Origin: Acinetobacter sp. S54
GTDB taxonomy: Bacteria; Pseudomonadota; Gammaproteobacteria; Pseudomonadales; Moraxellaceae
Length of the DNA: 64,000 bases
Direction of reading: 5' to 3'
Assembly (NCBI RefSeq): GCF_016624945.1
Contig: NZ_JACVUI010000002.1
Location: 310,001 to 374,000, forward strand
Shown: positions 47,645-55,706 of the stretch, piece after piece
Layout of the letters: every line of letters begins with the position of its first letter
Numbering within the stretch: the stretch's first letter is position 1
Notes under the pieces: generated by a model
What the model saw: the letters and a program-made list of their open reading frames with translations, nothing else
Databases searched by the model: none
What the model was told of the DNA's origin: nothing
Made by a program: the position numbers and the translations under genes

Positions 47645-48009
47645 TCAATCACATAGCTCTTGTAGAAACAATCTAGTGATTGTGTTGCTTCACTCTCATT
47701 TTGGTACTTCTTACCAACAGTGATTACACCAACACCGCTATATGTTTCACGGTATGAACCATCCAGTGATTCAATAACAAGTGTTGCGCCACTAATCGAA
47801 GCCCAATCCAACGCGCCCTCTTCAGGAATATAGGCTTCGATTTGAATAGCACCTGATTTTGTAGTACGTGCCGATTTATTTGCACGACCTTTGCTGTTCA
47901 TCGTAGACACAAGCTTACGTCCAGCTTGCTCCGTTGGGTTTACACTGGCACAGTCAATTTCATCGCCATTGACATACAGGACTATCGTCCCGACAAATTC
48001 ATCATCCAT
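47641..48009 (-). CDS. tail tube protein, Mu gpM-like
   Basis: 122 residues, beta-rich, with the family blocks LYVNGDEIDCASVNPT and TTKSGAIQIEAYI. It is the first gene of a block beginning 56 bp after the late motif at 48065. It forms the inner tube of the contractile tail. Confidence 0.87.
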   Translation of the reverse strand: MDDEFVGTIVLYVNGDEIDCASVNPTEQAGRKLVSTMNSKGRANKSARTTKSGAIQIEAYIPEEGALDWASISGATLVIESLDGSYRETYSGVGVITVGKKYQNESEATQSLDCFYKSYVIE

Positions 48010-48064
48010 CTTTCATACTCAAAGAATTAACATCATCACTATGATGAGAACTATTCTTTGAAAA

Positions 48065-48083
48065 GTTAGACGGAACGGCTTCC
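48065..48083 (-). promoter_or_regulatory. phage late promoter motif, copy 4
   Basis: Minus strand GGAAGCCGTTCCGTCTAAC, 56 bp upstream of the tail tube start and just downstream of a terminator that ends the sheath block. Confidence 0.7.
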
Positions 48084-48089
48084 CTGAAG

Positions 48090-48114
48090 CAAAAAAGCCG
48101 CCGAAGCGACTTTT
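48090..48114 (-). terminator. terminator after the tail sheath block
   Basis: Minus strand AAGTCGC-TTCG-GCGGCTT followed by a six-T run, 24 bp after the sheath stop codon. Confidence 0.9.
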
Positions 48115-48137
48115 ATAATTAATTTATTTGAATTGAA

Positions 48138-48938
48138 TCAATACACATCTAACTGAGCAGCAATAACGTGCATACCACGCACCCAGTCGGCAGGAATCTT
48201 CACATTCACACGCGAACGATCCGTCGTGTCTTCAGCTACAACTAACTCATTTGCTCGTTCACGAACATTTTGCAAAATCTCAGCTTCTTCAAGTTTGAGC
48301 AGTTCTACTAAAATCAATGAACGTAAGTTTTTACGTTCACGAGCCGTATTTTTGCGTCGGCCATTGGCACGTACCGCAGCTCGAACCACTTTACGCACAT
48401 AGTCTAATATCAGCGCACCGTTAATGTCGGGAAGTAAACCATCAGGCTCCCCAGTTTCAGCATTATTTTGATATGTACATATCGCTCGGATGATTTCTGG
48501 TACTCCATCGGGGCCAGTTCGGAGCATACATACACCCGCTGACAAAGCCGCTTCAATTCGCTCATTAAGCAAATCATATTGAGGCTCAACTGGATTCAGT
48601 CCTGGCAAGTTGTAATTATTAAATGGCACAGCAGGATCGTTAGAATCAGCAAATGCTGCCGCAACTGAAGCCGCAATTTCTGATAATTGATCATCAGCAC
48701 CATGATAACAAGCAGCTACTATTCGATAATTTGTGTCAATAGAAGCTTGAGCAGCAAACTCTTGTGCATCATCTACGTTAGAAAATGGGGCTATCAAGAT
48801 AGCTCCGCGCTGTTCTAACGCACTACTTACATTGTTGAGATACGTTGACCATGCTTGACTGTCAGATCCATTAGTAGGCGGCTCTGATAGTGCGATAATC
48901 GTATGCCCAAGTGGGGCGATTATTTCTTGAATAGACAT
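48138..48938 (-). CDS. tail sheath, C-terminal part (Mu gpL-like)
   Basis: 266 residues equivalent to the second half of Mu gpL. Recognisable are the segment ADSNDPAVPFNNYNLPGL and the IRAICTYQNNAETGEPDG strand pair. A helical end follows (ADWVRGMHVIAAQLDVY), which interlocks sheath subunits. It has its own start with AAGGA nine bases upstream and begins where the inserted domain of gpL would end. The N-terminal part is encoded separately upstream. Confidence 0.85.
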   Translation of the reverse strand: MSIQEIIAPLGHTIIALSEPPTNGSDSQAWSTYLNNVSSALEQRGAILIAPFSNVDDAQEFAAQASIDTNYRIVAACYHGADDQLSEIAASVAAAFADSNDPAVPFNNYNLPGLNPVEPQYDLLNERIEAALSAGVCMLRTGPDGVPEIIRAICTYQNNAETGEPDGLLPDINGALILDYVRKVVRAAVRANGRRKNTARERKNLRSLILVELLKLEEAEILQNVRERANELVVAEDTTDRSRVNVKIPADWVRGMHVIAAQLDVY

Positions 48939-48962
48939 CGGTTTTTTCCTTTTTATTAGACA

Positions 48963-49379
48963 CTAGACTGGTGCTAAACAAAATGTCGTGATTTGAGTGA
49001 CAGTATCAAAATTAAATGAGCCATTTTCAGGCGTATAATTTGTTTTTACTTGACTTGCATCACCAATTTCAATTTGAATACGCTTGTATTCATTCGAGTT
49101 ATTGACAAAGTGAGCGCGCGCAGCATTTGAAAAATCTGGTGAATTTTCTTGAGTCACAATGTTGTTATTCTCATCAAGCGCAATCATTGAAATACCGTGA
49201 GTTGCCATGATTGCAGGTATTCCGTCGCGAAATGGACGCGAGAAACCCAAACTCTCGTCATTAACCGAAAATCCAAGAATTCCACTTCCAGTAATTAATC
49301 CGACGGTAATTTCAGAAGTTGAACCTTCACAACCGATTGGCTGTGAAGGTTCACTCACGTCGCCGACTTTCCCAAGCAT
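48963..49379 (-). CDS. middle segment of the split tail sheath (unrecognised domain)
   Basis: 138 residues from ATG 49379, or fused to the N-terminal sheath part by frameshift. Beta-rich by pattern (EITVGLITGSGILGFS and IQIEIGD). It occupies the position of the variable immunoglobulin-like insertion domain in Mu gpL, and the three pieces together (93, 138 and 266 residues) match the length of gpL. I do not recognise the family. A 12-bp inverted repeat lies in its first part. Confidence 0.55.
   Translation of the reverse strand: MLGKVGDVSEPSQPIGCEGSTSEITVGLITGSGILGFSVNDESLGFSRPFRDGIPAIMATHGISMIALDENNNIVTQENSPDFSNAARAHFVNNSNEYKRIQIEIGDASQVKTNYTPENGSFNFDTVTQITTFCLAPV
49320..49373 (-). other. 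candidate -1 frameshift signal: GGGAAAG heptamer and hairpin
   Basis: Minus strand: G GGA AAG in the sheath N-terminal frame at 49373-49367. A 13-base spacer follows, then a 12-bp perfect stem TGAACCTTCACA/TGTGAAGGTTCA (49353-49342 and 49331-49320) with a 10-base loop. GGGAAAG is the heptamer of the lambda G-T frameshift. The spacer is longer than usual. Confidence 0.5.
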
Positions 49380-49636
49380 TGCACATCCACTTTTTTATTG
49401 ACTTTAATTGCAGCAGTGATCATACGACCCGCTTCAGAATTTTCACCAAACAGCACATCTGCTCCAGCTTTGTCATAAATACTTAAAGGAACATTTGATG
49501 CTTCTGATTCATTTAACAAAAGATCATTTGTTAAAAATAAAATCTTATGAATATTGGCAGGTAAGCCAGTACGCTGTGCATTGAGATTAATATCAATATA
49601 AGTGCCAGGCGTTTTCCAATTTGACGGAATGTTCAT
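49355..49636 (-). CDS. tail sheath, N-terminal part (Mu gpL-like)
   Basis: 93 residues from ATG 49636 (AGGA upstream). It matches the start of Mu-type sheath: PGTYIDINLNAQRTGLPANI, then FGENSEAGRMITAAIKVNK. It stops at TGA 49357-49355, just after the GGGAAAG heptamer. A -1 shift would continue into the 48963-49379 frame without interruption. Confidence 0.75.
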   Translation of the reverse strand: MNIPSNWKTPGTYIDINLNAQRTGLPANIHKILFLTNDLLLNESEASNVPLSIYDKAGADVLFGENSEAGRMITAAIKVNKKVDVQCLGKSAT

Positions 49637-49645
49637 TTTAAAATC

Positions 49646-50266
49646 CTATTGGTTGTTAAGCAGAACAAGATCAGAACCATCTTTGATGTCATCTTGTGGC
49701 TTAAAGAAATAATCGACATTTACGGCTTGCATCCAATCAGCACCTGAATCTGGATCAAAATCAGCAGCGGATTGAGTAGTTGTAAAATTGGTATGCCAAT
49801 GTTGCGCAAAAACGCTAATAGCGGCATCTTTAGTTTTTTGGTCATAGACCTTATCAATTTTGCCAAGCTCAAACGGATCTAAACCAGAAACACCGAAGAG
49901 CTTTAAATTGTTATTGAGTAAAGCTCGTTCTACATCGTTGAGTAATTGAAAAGTCCCACAGCTAATCTGTTGCCCATTTTCGTCCACACCTTGTCGTGTC
50001 GCTTCTTCATTGCGAAGCGACTTCGCGCCAACCAGAGTGACGAAAGTTAAAGGACGTTTAAATTTACGCGCTGATAACTGAACAGCTTTACCAGCTCCAG
50101 CAAACGTCGTCCAAATCGCGGGGAAACGACGCACAACGTCAGCAAGACCTGCATCGAACTCACCGCCATACGTTTCAATACTGGCGATATAAGGGCGATT
50201 CAAAGCCACGATTGCCGCTTTAATACCCTGTTCAATTTCAGAAAGATTTAGATAGCTCATGATCAA
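49646..50266 (-). CDS. Mu gp37-like tail protein (DUF1834)
   Basis: 206 residues with IASIETYGGEFDAGL near the start and GTFQLLNDVERALL in the middle. Likely tail-completion or connector protein. Overlaps the gp36-like gene by four bases. Confidence 0.82.
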   Translation of the reverse strand: MIMSYLNLSEIEQGIKAAIVALNRPYIASIETYGGEFDAGLADVVRRFPAIWTTFAGAGKAVQLSARKFKRPLTFVTLVGAKSLRNEEATRQGVDENGQQISCGTFQLLNDVERALLNNNLKLFGVSGLDPFELGKIDKVYDQKTKDAAISVFAQHWHTNFTTTQSAADFDPDSGADWMQAVNVDYFFKPQDDIKDGSDLVLLNNQ

Positions 50267-50688
50267 TACCCATTCTTAAAGTCATTACGACCAACCACCC
50301 ACATCACGTTATTTTGTGATGTGGGTGCGGGGGCTGATTCACCCGCAGGCTTACCACCCAATGCCACTAACCCTTTAGAAATATTGATCAAGTTTTTAAT
50401 CGCAATTTCATAACGAGTCCTGGTTCTGGACGTTTCCTGCGTATCACCAACCGATGCATGAAAATGAGCCATGTCACAGCCAATTGAGACTAAAAAAGGC
50501 GGCACTTGAGATAAAGGCAATTGATAACGACTTGCTAAATAACCGTCGATTTCACTGTTTGCAGCATCAATCGCAAGCTGTAACTTGTCGTAATTAATCT
50601 CAAGACTAAAACCGTTAGAACTGGTGAGTTCGATGATTTCAGTTTCACCAAATTTGTTAATCATCGCTTCAGCAGTGACATAGCTCAT
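50263..50688 (-). CDS. Mu gp36-like head-tail connector (DUF1320)
   Basis: 141 residues: MSYVTAEAMINKFGETEI followed by LAIDAANSEIDGYLASRYQLP, the typical DUF1320 block. Probably at the head-tail joint. Confidence 0.87.
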   Translation of the reverse strand: MSYVTAEAMINKFGETEIIELTSSNGFSLEINYDKLQLAIDAANSEIDGYLASRYQLPLSQVPPFLVSIGCDMAHFHASVGDTQETSRTRTRYEIAIKNLINISKGLVALGGKPAGESAPAPTSQNNVMWVVGRNDFKNGY

Positions 50689-50698
50689 AAATTACCCC

Positions 50699-51607
50699 TT
50701 ATCCCTGTGAACCATCAGAAGCATAGATAAGCTGCCAGAAACCAAAACCAGCATTCCCACGCGCTTCCACACCGTAATAGAACACACCTTCCAGGAACAC
50801 ATTAGGTGCTTCAGGATTAGTCGATTTAACGAGATTCGCAGCTTTACGTTTTTGATAAATGAACGGTTTCACTGGTTTGCTGGTATCAAGCAGCATCCAG
50901 TAGTTTGGATTTTTGATACGAGTTGAAACCACAAGTTTTGCAGTGCCAACATAAGGATTGATCGACCCATCATCCAGTTTTTCAGCAGTCAGTAATTTCT
51001 TACCGACGGTTTCCAATGCTGGTGGTACAAGCAAGATATTAGGAATAACACCTAAAGACTCTCCAGACTCGTCCTCAAACTCCATCATTTTTTGACGGCC
51101 TGCACCATAAGATAAGTCAGCAGCAGCGGCTGTAGCTGTAGACAACTTTTTAGTGCCTTTGTTGCTTACAGTGCTTTTACCTACTTTGTGATTGTTTGAG
51201 ACCATAGGCTGGCCATCGAAACATTTAGCCGTAAACACTGTATTAACAGCTTGGTAAACCAACTGATCAGGATGCTTTTTAGCAGCAGCACCCGCGTTCT
51301 GCGCCTGGATACCGTAAATCCCGATTTGATCGTCCTCAATATCATCGCGCTTGATTTCAATGGTTGATTCATACGATTTGTTTTTGACAACATATTCGTA
51401 TTCATCAAGCTTTTTGATGTTCTTTTTGCCGATCCACTCTTTCATTTGTGGAAAAGCACCCAACCAACGATGATCAACATAAGCACCAGAGCTTGGGATT
51501 TCCATTGCAATGGTTTGCCACTCTGTCGGAGTTGCGGCAAAAGTCTGGTTGAAAGCCGTTGATAGGCTCAGAAAAATTGCATCAATCGTAGTACCGTTTA
51601 CATTCAT
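50699..51607 (-). CDS. major capsid protein, Mu gpT-like
   Basis: About 302 residues from ATG 51607, which overlaps the stop of the upstream gene (ATGA); a GTG at 51616 gives three more residues. Family blocks include VDHRWLGAFPQMKEWIG and PNILLVPPALETVGKKLL. The coat is made without a large N-terminal scaffold; the scaffold comes from the gpI gene. Confidence 0.92.
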   Translation of the reverse strand: MNVNGTTIDAIFLSLSTAFNQTFAATPTEWQTIAMEIPSSGAYVDHRWLGAFPQMKEWIGKKNIKKLDEYEYVVKNKSYESTIEIKRDDIEDDQIGIYGIQAQNAGAAAKKHPDQLVYQAVNTVFTAKCFDGQPMVSNNHKVGKSTVSNKGTKKLSTATAAAADLSYGAGRQKMMEFEDESGESLGVIPNILLVPPALETVGKKLLTAEKLDDGSINPYVGTAKLVVSTRIKNPNYWMLLDTSKPVKPFIYQKRKAANLVKSTNPEAPNVFLEGVFYYGVEARGNAGFGFWQLIYASDGSQG

Positions 51608-52017
51608 TCGATCCACACTCCATCTAAATCAATTCCAACCACACGACCCGCTTGTGACAACGTGCCAGTGGCATCAGTTTTTGCAACGGTCTGCCCATCT
51701 TCAATAAAGCAAGGTCGACCAATCGATGCTTGAGTCACTGGATCACTTGTACTGTTGTCATATAAAAATGCGTTGTGGGTACGAACAGCAATTTGAGCAT
51801 CTCCATCCAAACCATCGGTGTTGTCCACAAATTCTTCAGCACGACCAATATAGACAAGATCAGTTCCAGCTTTGCCTTCAATCGCGTAGCCAGTTGAATC
51901 CAAACACACCAAAAATCCAGCACGAATAATCGAATCCGCTTTGACTTTCAAAGCAATAAGCCCTAGATCTCGTCGTGCTGTTTGGCGATCTCGGCCATTT
52001 TTTAAAATACTGCTCAC
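51604..52017 (-). CDS. small head protein, probable decoration protein (gp33-position)
   Basis: 137 residues, beta-rich, with LGLIALKVKADSIIRAG and a C-terminal VGIDLDGVWIE. Position between protease/scaffold and major capsid fits Mu gp33; a capsid-surface role is inferred. Confidence 0.65.
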   Translation of the reverse strand: MSSILKNGRDRQTARRDLGLIALKVKADSIIRAGFLVCLDSTGYAIEGKAGTDLVYIGRAEEFVDNTDGLDGDAQIAVRTHNAFLYDNSTSDPVTQASIGRPCFIEDGQTVAKTDATGTLSQAGRVVGIDLDGVWIE

Positions 52018-52562
52018 TTCGGCTCTCCCAATGAAACACCCATAAGATTTGCGGCTTGCAGTTCTTCAGCCGTATATTGTTTTTGTCCTGGTTGCTGACT
52101 ATTTGGCGCAGCATTATCAGTTTGCTTACCACTGAGCGCAGGAATTTTTGGGGCTTTGTCCAGGTAATCTTTCAATGCCTGCGGATTGGTTTCACCAAGT
52201 TGAGTAGCCCAAACTTTCATGTCATCACCAAGCAAGCGTCCATCACTACATGCCGCAGTAATCATGGTTTCGACTTCATTGGCCTGCAGATTGGTTTTTA
52301 AGTCTGCAATTTGCTGATGCAACCCTGTTACGACTGCAATTGGGACAAACTTGGCTGGATCAGGAGTTTGACTATTTGCAGCGGCTTTCACCGAAATTGC
52401 AGCTTGAATCGCTGGAGCAAAGGCTTGATCACCCGCAAGTGTGGTTCCAAAGCCCGCATCAAAGCTAGCAAACTGACTATTCGCCGCTGCAATGGCATCT
52501 GCTTCAGTTGCATTTTCAGCAAGCCCAAGCTTTTTAAGCATGAGTTTTAAAAACTCGTTCAT
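52014..52562 (-). CDS. nested scaffold protein (Mu Z-like), internal start in gpI
   Basis: In-frame ATG 52562 (MNEFLKLMLKK), at residue 180 of the longer protein, with GAGGA eight to nine bases before it. Mu makes a separate scaffold from an internal start in gene I; the position and ribosome-binding site fit that model. 182 residues. Confidence 0.6.
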   Translation of the reverse strand: MNEFLKLMLKKLGLAENATEADAIAAANSQFASFDAGFGTTLAGDQAFAPAIQAAISVKAAANSQTPDPAKFVPIAVVTGLHQQIADLKTNLQANEVETMITAACSDGRLLGDDMKVWATQLGETNPQALKDYLDKAPKIPALSGKQTDNAAPNSQQPGQKQYTAEELQAANLMGVSLGEPK

Positions 52563-53099
52563 GAATGAATCCTCTTGTTGAGAATGTTTATTTTGAGAAA
52601 AGTAATCCTGTGCCGCAGCAGCAAGTAAAGCCGCTGGAGCATCATCAAGATTCGGAATATTGGTTAATGCGACATTGAGCAAGCCAGTAACTTCGCCAGC
52701 TTCATCATGTAAAAAGAAGGGTGATAAATATTTATATTCGTGGGCTTCAATAAAGCCTTTTGCTTTAGCAGTCCATTCCCAGTTATTTGAGCAAAGCCCA
52801 ACACCATCTACATATTCAAATCTTCCAGCCTTGAGCCAACCCGATGCAATGACGGGACTACCTGTTTTCTGTGCGACGATAACGCCATGCTCATAATCAA
52901 TCAGCATGTCGATTGAACGTAAATTTAATTGCGCTGCAATTTTGCGACCGTTCTCGGCAGTCAATTGCCAGTACGGAGCATCATAAGGACGACCATCGAT
53001 TCCACGAAATTGACCTTCGGGAATCAGCAAAAGCTTTCCACCTTCAGGCGTAACTTTTAAATCGAAAGCGCAATATGCAAGCAGCGCAGTTTTGTTCAT
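52014..53099 (-). CDS. head protease with internal scaffold, Mu gpI/Z-like
   Basis: 361 residues. The N-terminal part (1-175) resembles Mu gpI protease, with MLIDYEHGVIVAQK and a conserved KYLSPFFLHDEAGEVTG. The C-terminal part is helical and rich in alanine and glutamine, as in phage scaffolds. It is the first gene after the late motif at 53152. Overlaps the decoration gene by four bases. Confidence 0.88.
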   Translation of the reverse strand: MNKTALLAYCAFDLKVTPEGGKLLLIPEGQFRGIDGRPYDAPYWQLTAENGRKIAAQLNLRSIDMLIDYEHGVIVAQKTGSPVIASGWLKAGRFEYVDGVGLCSNNWEWTAKAKGFIEAHEYKYLSPFFLHDEAGEVTGLLNVALTNIPNLDDAPAALLAAAAQDYFSQNKHSQQEDSFMNEFLKLMLKKLGLAENATEADAIAAANSQFASFDAGFGTTLAGDQAFAPAIQAAISVKAAANSQTPDPAKFVPIAVVTGLHQQIADLKTNLQANEVETMITAACSDGRLLGDDMKVWATQLGETNPQALKDYLDKAPKIPALSGKQTDNAAPNSQQPGQKQYTAEELQAANLMGVSLGEPK

Positions 53100-53151
53100 A
53101 TCGTCAAATCTTGATAAAGAAGATATGAGATTAAAATTTCAGACATGAAAA

Positions 53152-53170
53152 GTTAGACGGAACGGCTTCC
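53152..53170 (-). promoter_or_regulatory. phage late promoter motif, copy 3
   Basis: Minus strand GGAAGCCGTTCCGTCTAAC, 53 bp upstream of the protease/scaffold start and seven bases after the stop of a small upstream gene. Confidence 0.7.
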
Positions 53171-53176
53171 GATTTT

Positions 53177-53317
53177 CTATAAAAGTGAAATGGAGATGTA
53201 AGACGATTTAAGCGATCTAAATTGTTGAGCTATACGATTTATCGTTTTGAGTTTTTCTTTTAATTCTAACGCTACTCTAACGCGATTAAATGCAATATCT
53301 AAGCTTGAGAACAGCAT
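53177..53317 (-). CDS. 46-residue protein coupled to gpG
   Basis: Begins at ATG 53317, sharing its A with the stop of gpG (TAATG), and ends at TAG 53179-53177, just before the late motif. The product is MLFSSLDIAF followed by a basic helix (RVRVALELKEKLKTINRIAQ). Amphipathic, positively charged, no membrane segment. Unknown function; a minor head protein or regulator is possible. Confidence 0.55.
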   Translation of the reverse strand: MLFSSLDIAFNRVRVALELKEKLKTINRIAQQFRSLKSSYISISLL

Positions 53318-53814
53318 TAAAAAATGTTTTTCAGATAAACATCGATAACATCTTCGATTTCTTCTTGTGCTTCACGTTGTAAATTTCCATTGCCGTCCAT
53401 TGGCAAATAAGGTCTAGCTGGAATATTTGAGCCAGGATGATTGACTTGCTTATAAACACCACCGCCAAATGCTAAGGCTTTTTTGTTTTTGGGTTTAATG
53501 ATGTGTGGTTTCGTTTTACCACCGAGATGGTGAATCGCAGCATAAACTTTATTTGAACCTACCCCCGCATGATCCACTCCATGAAAGGGAGTGACACTGG
53601 CTGCAAGCTGTCCCGATTTTTGTAGAATTAATCCACCCTCTCGCGGATTCTTGAGAGCTGCCCATGCGGGACGACCCTGAGCAGCAAAGTTTTCTTCAGT
53701 GACATTTAACAAAGATAAAGACAAGCTACGCATTAACGGCGTGGTATCCGATAATTTTTGTGCAGCATGATTTAATTTTTGTTGTAACTCTGAATCATCA
53801 ATGACGATTTGCAT
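53317..53814 (-). CDS. virion morphogenesis protein, Mu gpG-like
   Basis: 165 residues with LSLSLLNVTEENFAAQGRP and the central family segment VYAAIHHLGGKTK. Mu gpG helps to join head and tail. Overlaps the upstream hypothetical by one base. Confidence 0.86.
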   Translation of the reverse strand: MQIVIDDSELQQKLNHAAQKLSDTTPLMRSLSLSLLNVTEENFAAQGRPAWAALKNPREGGLILQKSGQLAASVTPFHGVDHAGVGSNKVYAAIHHLGGKTKPHIIKPKNKKALAFGGGVYKQVNHPGSNIPARPYLPMDGNGNLQREAQEEIEDVIDVYLKNIF

Positions 53815-54104
53815 TAGTAAGTCACGTTATCCGAAAAGCTTTGTATTTGAGGAATAGAAACTTGATCACAGTCATAACCAAGAAAGGCAAAAATCAAAGC
53901 CAACTCTTGTTCATCATGAAATGGATCCGTGACAGGATAATCAACGCATGGGATTGGATGCGAAATATAGCCTTCTTGCAATGCCATATCTGCAATCGCG
54001 TGGATTTGATCAATTAAGTTTTGATCGCCTTGTAGAGTTCCTGGCTCTTTATCCCACTGTAAATGCACAGCAGGCTTTGATGCATGTTTTAAAACAAGCT
54101 CCAT
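53814..54104 (-). CDS. small hypothetical phage protein
   Basis: 96 residues between gpF and gpG, starting MELVLKHASKPAVHLQWD. Acidic, no signal peptide, no recognised family. Mu has no gene here. Translation is coupled to gpG by a one-base overlap. Confidence 0.65.
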   Translation of the reverse strand: MELVLKHASKPAVHLQWDKEPGTLQGDQNLIDQIHAIADMALQEGYISHPIPCVDYPVTDPFHDEQELALIFAFLGYDCDQVSIPQIQSFSDNVTY

Positions 54105-54113
54105 TACAGCCTC

Positions 54114-55706
54114 CTATAAACAATGAAATAATATGCCGAGTGCTAATTCTAGCATACGACGATCTTTGTGATACATCTCGAATAACATTTTAGCATCTCC
54201 CATGTCAACACCAAGTATCGGTTGCAGTGCCATTGTCATAACTTCTAACGCACCTCCCTGTTTATATTCCTTGCCCATATAAGCATTGTAATAACCATCA
54301 GGCTTAGCGACTTCTTCAGTTGCATAACCCGATCTAGGCACTAAATCACGTAGACGTTGTAAGCTTTCATTTGCTGTTCTGAGCCTGTGTTCTTGCTGAA
54401 ATAAATCATCAATATCAGGACGTGCCGATTGAATGCGATGCGCAAACTCATGCACCGCAGTACCAAAATGCCCTGCCATCATAAAGCCTTCTCCTTTGGC
54501 TGCATTCACTATGCCAAACTTCGGTAACTGCACCATTCCATTACGTTTTGCGGTAAATGCCCAGCCTCGATCTTTAACACTAAACTTGACGTTTAATGTT
54601 CCCATCTCATTGGCTGCTTTCATCCAAGATGCTGGATAGCCTTTGGTTGCTTCTTTTAATAACTTTTTAGCCTGCGCGCCACCCTTAATCTCTGGAGTAA
54701 TTGTTCCAGCCTGACGGGTACGCTCCAGCTCCCGAACTGTCCATGACTGGAGCTTTTGATGGTGTGGCAAATAATCAACGATAGAACTAGCTGTATCTAA
54801 AACTTGTTGTAAGCTCTGATTTTCCAACGCTGGCACTTTGAGTAAGTCTGTGAGACGTTGTTTACCCAGTTCAATAAAATCATTCACTGTGGCATTTTCT
54901 GGCGTAAATACTGGATGCTCTGGTAACTGTTTAAGAATATCAGGCTTGGTCTTATCAATAAGTTGCTTGGTTACACCGACTGAAGGCGCACTATTAAACC
55001 CTGCATCGGTTTTAAAAGGCACGTCCATACTTGGCAATTTAAGTTTCGTCACAGTTGCCGATGTCGATCCATAACCTACACCGACGGCTTCAGTTTCGAT
55101 ATGCCCCTTACTTGTTTCAATCGTATAGTCGCCACGCTTCACTGCCCCTTCGGTCATTGGTGAAACACGACAACGACAATTAAAACCGTTGGGCGGAAAG
55201 ATGCTATCCCACGCAGGATCATCCGCAGGCATAACTTTTCCGTTTAAGGCTCGATGGGCAGGACGTGTCCGATTATCCATGACAGCGACATATCGCCAGT
55301 ACGGATGTGTATCGACAGATTGCAGCATTTCATGCCGACGGCCAGCCATATATGCAGATTGAAGATTGGTTCGATAAATGGTTTCCATGCGAAAGGCTGT
55401 CCCCATATCCTTGCCGTCTTCATCTTTACCCCACCACCCCTTAGACTTTAAAGTGGGAAAAATGTTTTCCCGCCACTGCTCTATCGTCAGACCCTTTTTC
55501 TGTGCATCCATCAATGACTGCTTAATGTCACCCAAAATATCTACACGTGCCAGATTAGAAATCACAAACGCTTTATTATGCGCACCGTCTAAAATGTCAT
55601 ACCAGTTTTTAGTTGGAACTAACTCTTTATCACTTAGATATTGGATCGCTTTATCAGGAGGCTGACCAAAGAATGCATGGAAAGTTTTCTCATCGGGCAT
55701 TGTCAT
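54114..55706 (-). CDS. minor head protein gpF fused to a zinc-peptidase-like domain
   Basis: 530 residues. The N-terminal 220 are the Mu gpF/SPP1 gp7 head-morphogenesis fold, with the family motifs RMETIYRTNLQSAYMAG and VMDNRTRPAHRALNGKV followed by FPPNGFNCRCRV. The C-terminal half, after residue about 300, contains HEFAHRIQ (near 425), the HExxH zinc motif, and a downstream acidic residue in ALEVMTMALQP. This addition is about 200 residues beyond the usual gpF. It overlaps the portal by one base. Confidence 0.85.
   Translation of the reverse strand: MTMPDEKTFHAFFGQPPDKAIQYLSDKELVPTKNWYDILDGAHNKAFVISNLARVDILGDIKQSLMDAQKKGLTIEQWRENIFPTLKSKGWWGKDEDGKDMGTAFRMETIYRTNLQSAYMAGRRHEMLQSVDTHPYWRYVAVMDNRTRPAHRALNGKVMPADDPAWDSIFPPNGFNCRCRVSPMTEGAVKRGDYTIETSKGHIETEAVGVGYGSTSATVTKLKLPSMDVPFKTDAGFNSAPSVGVTKQLIDKTKPDILKQLPEHPVFTPENATVNDFIELGKQRLTDLLKVPALENQSLQQVLDTASSIVDYLPHHQKLQSWTVRELERTRQAGTITPEIKGGAQAKKLLKEATKGYPASWMKAANEMGTLNVKFSVKDRGWAFTAKRNGMVQLPKFGIVNAAKGEGFMMAGHFGTAVHEFAHRIQSARPDIDDLFQQEHRLRTANESLQRLRDLVPRSGYATEEVAKPDGYYNAYMGKEYKQGGALEVMTMALQPILGVDMGDAKMLFEMYHKDRRMLELALGILFHCL

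Noticed and set aside
48138..49636. three unrelated genes in place of a sheath
   Set aside because: The N- and C-terminal pieces both match the Mu sheath, and combined length and order fit one sheath; only the middle piece remains unrecognised.
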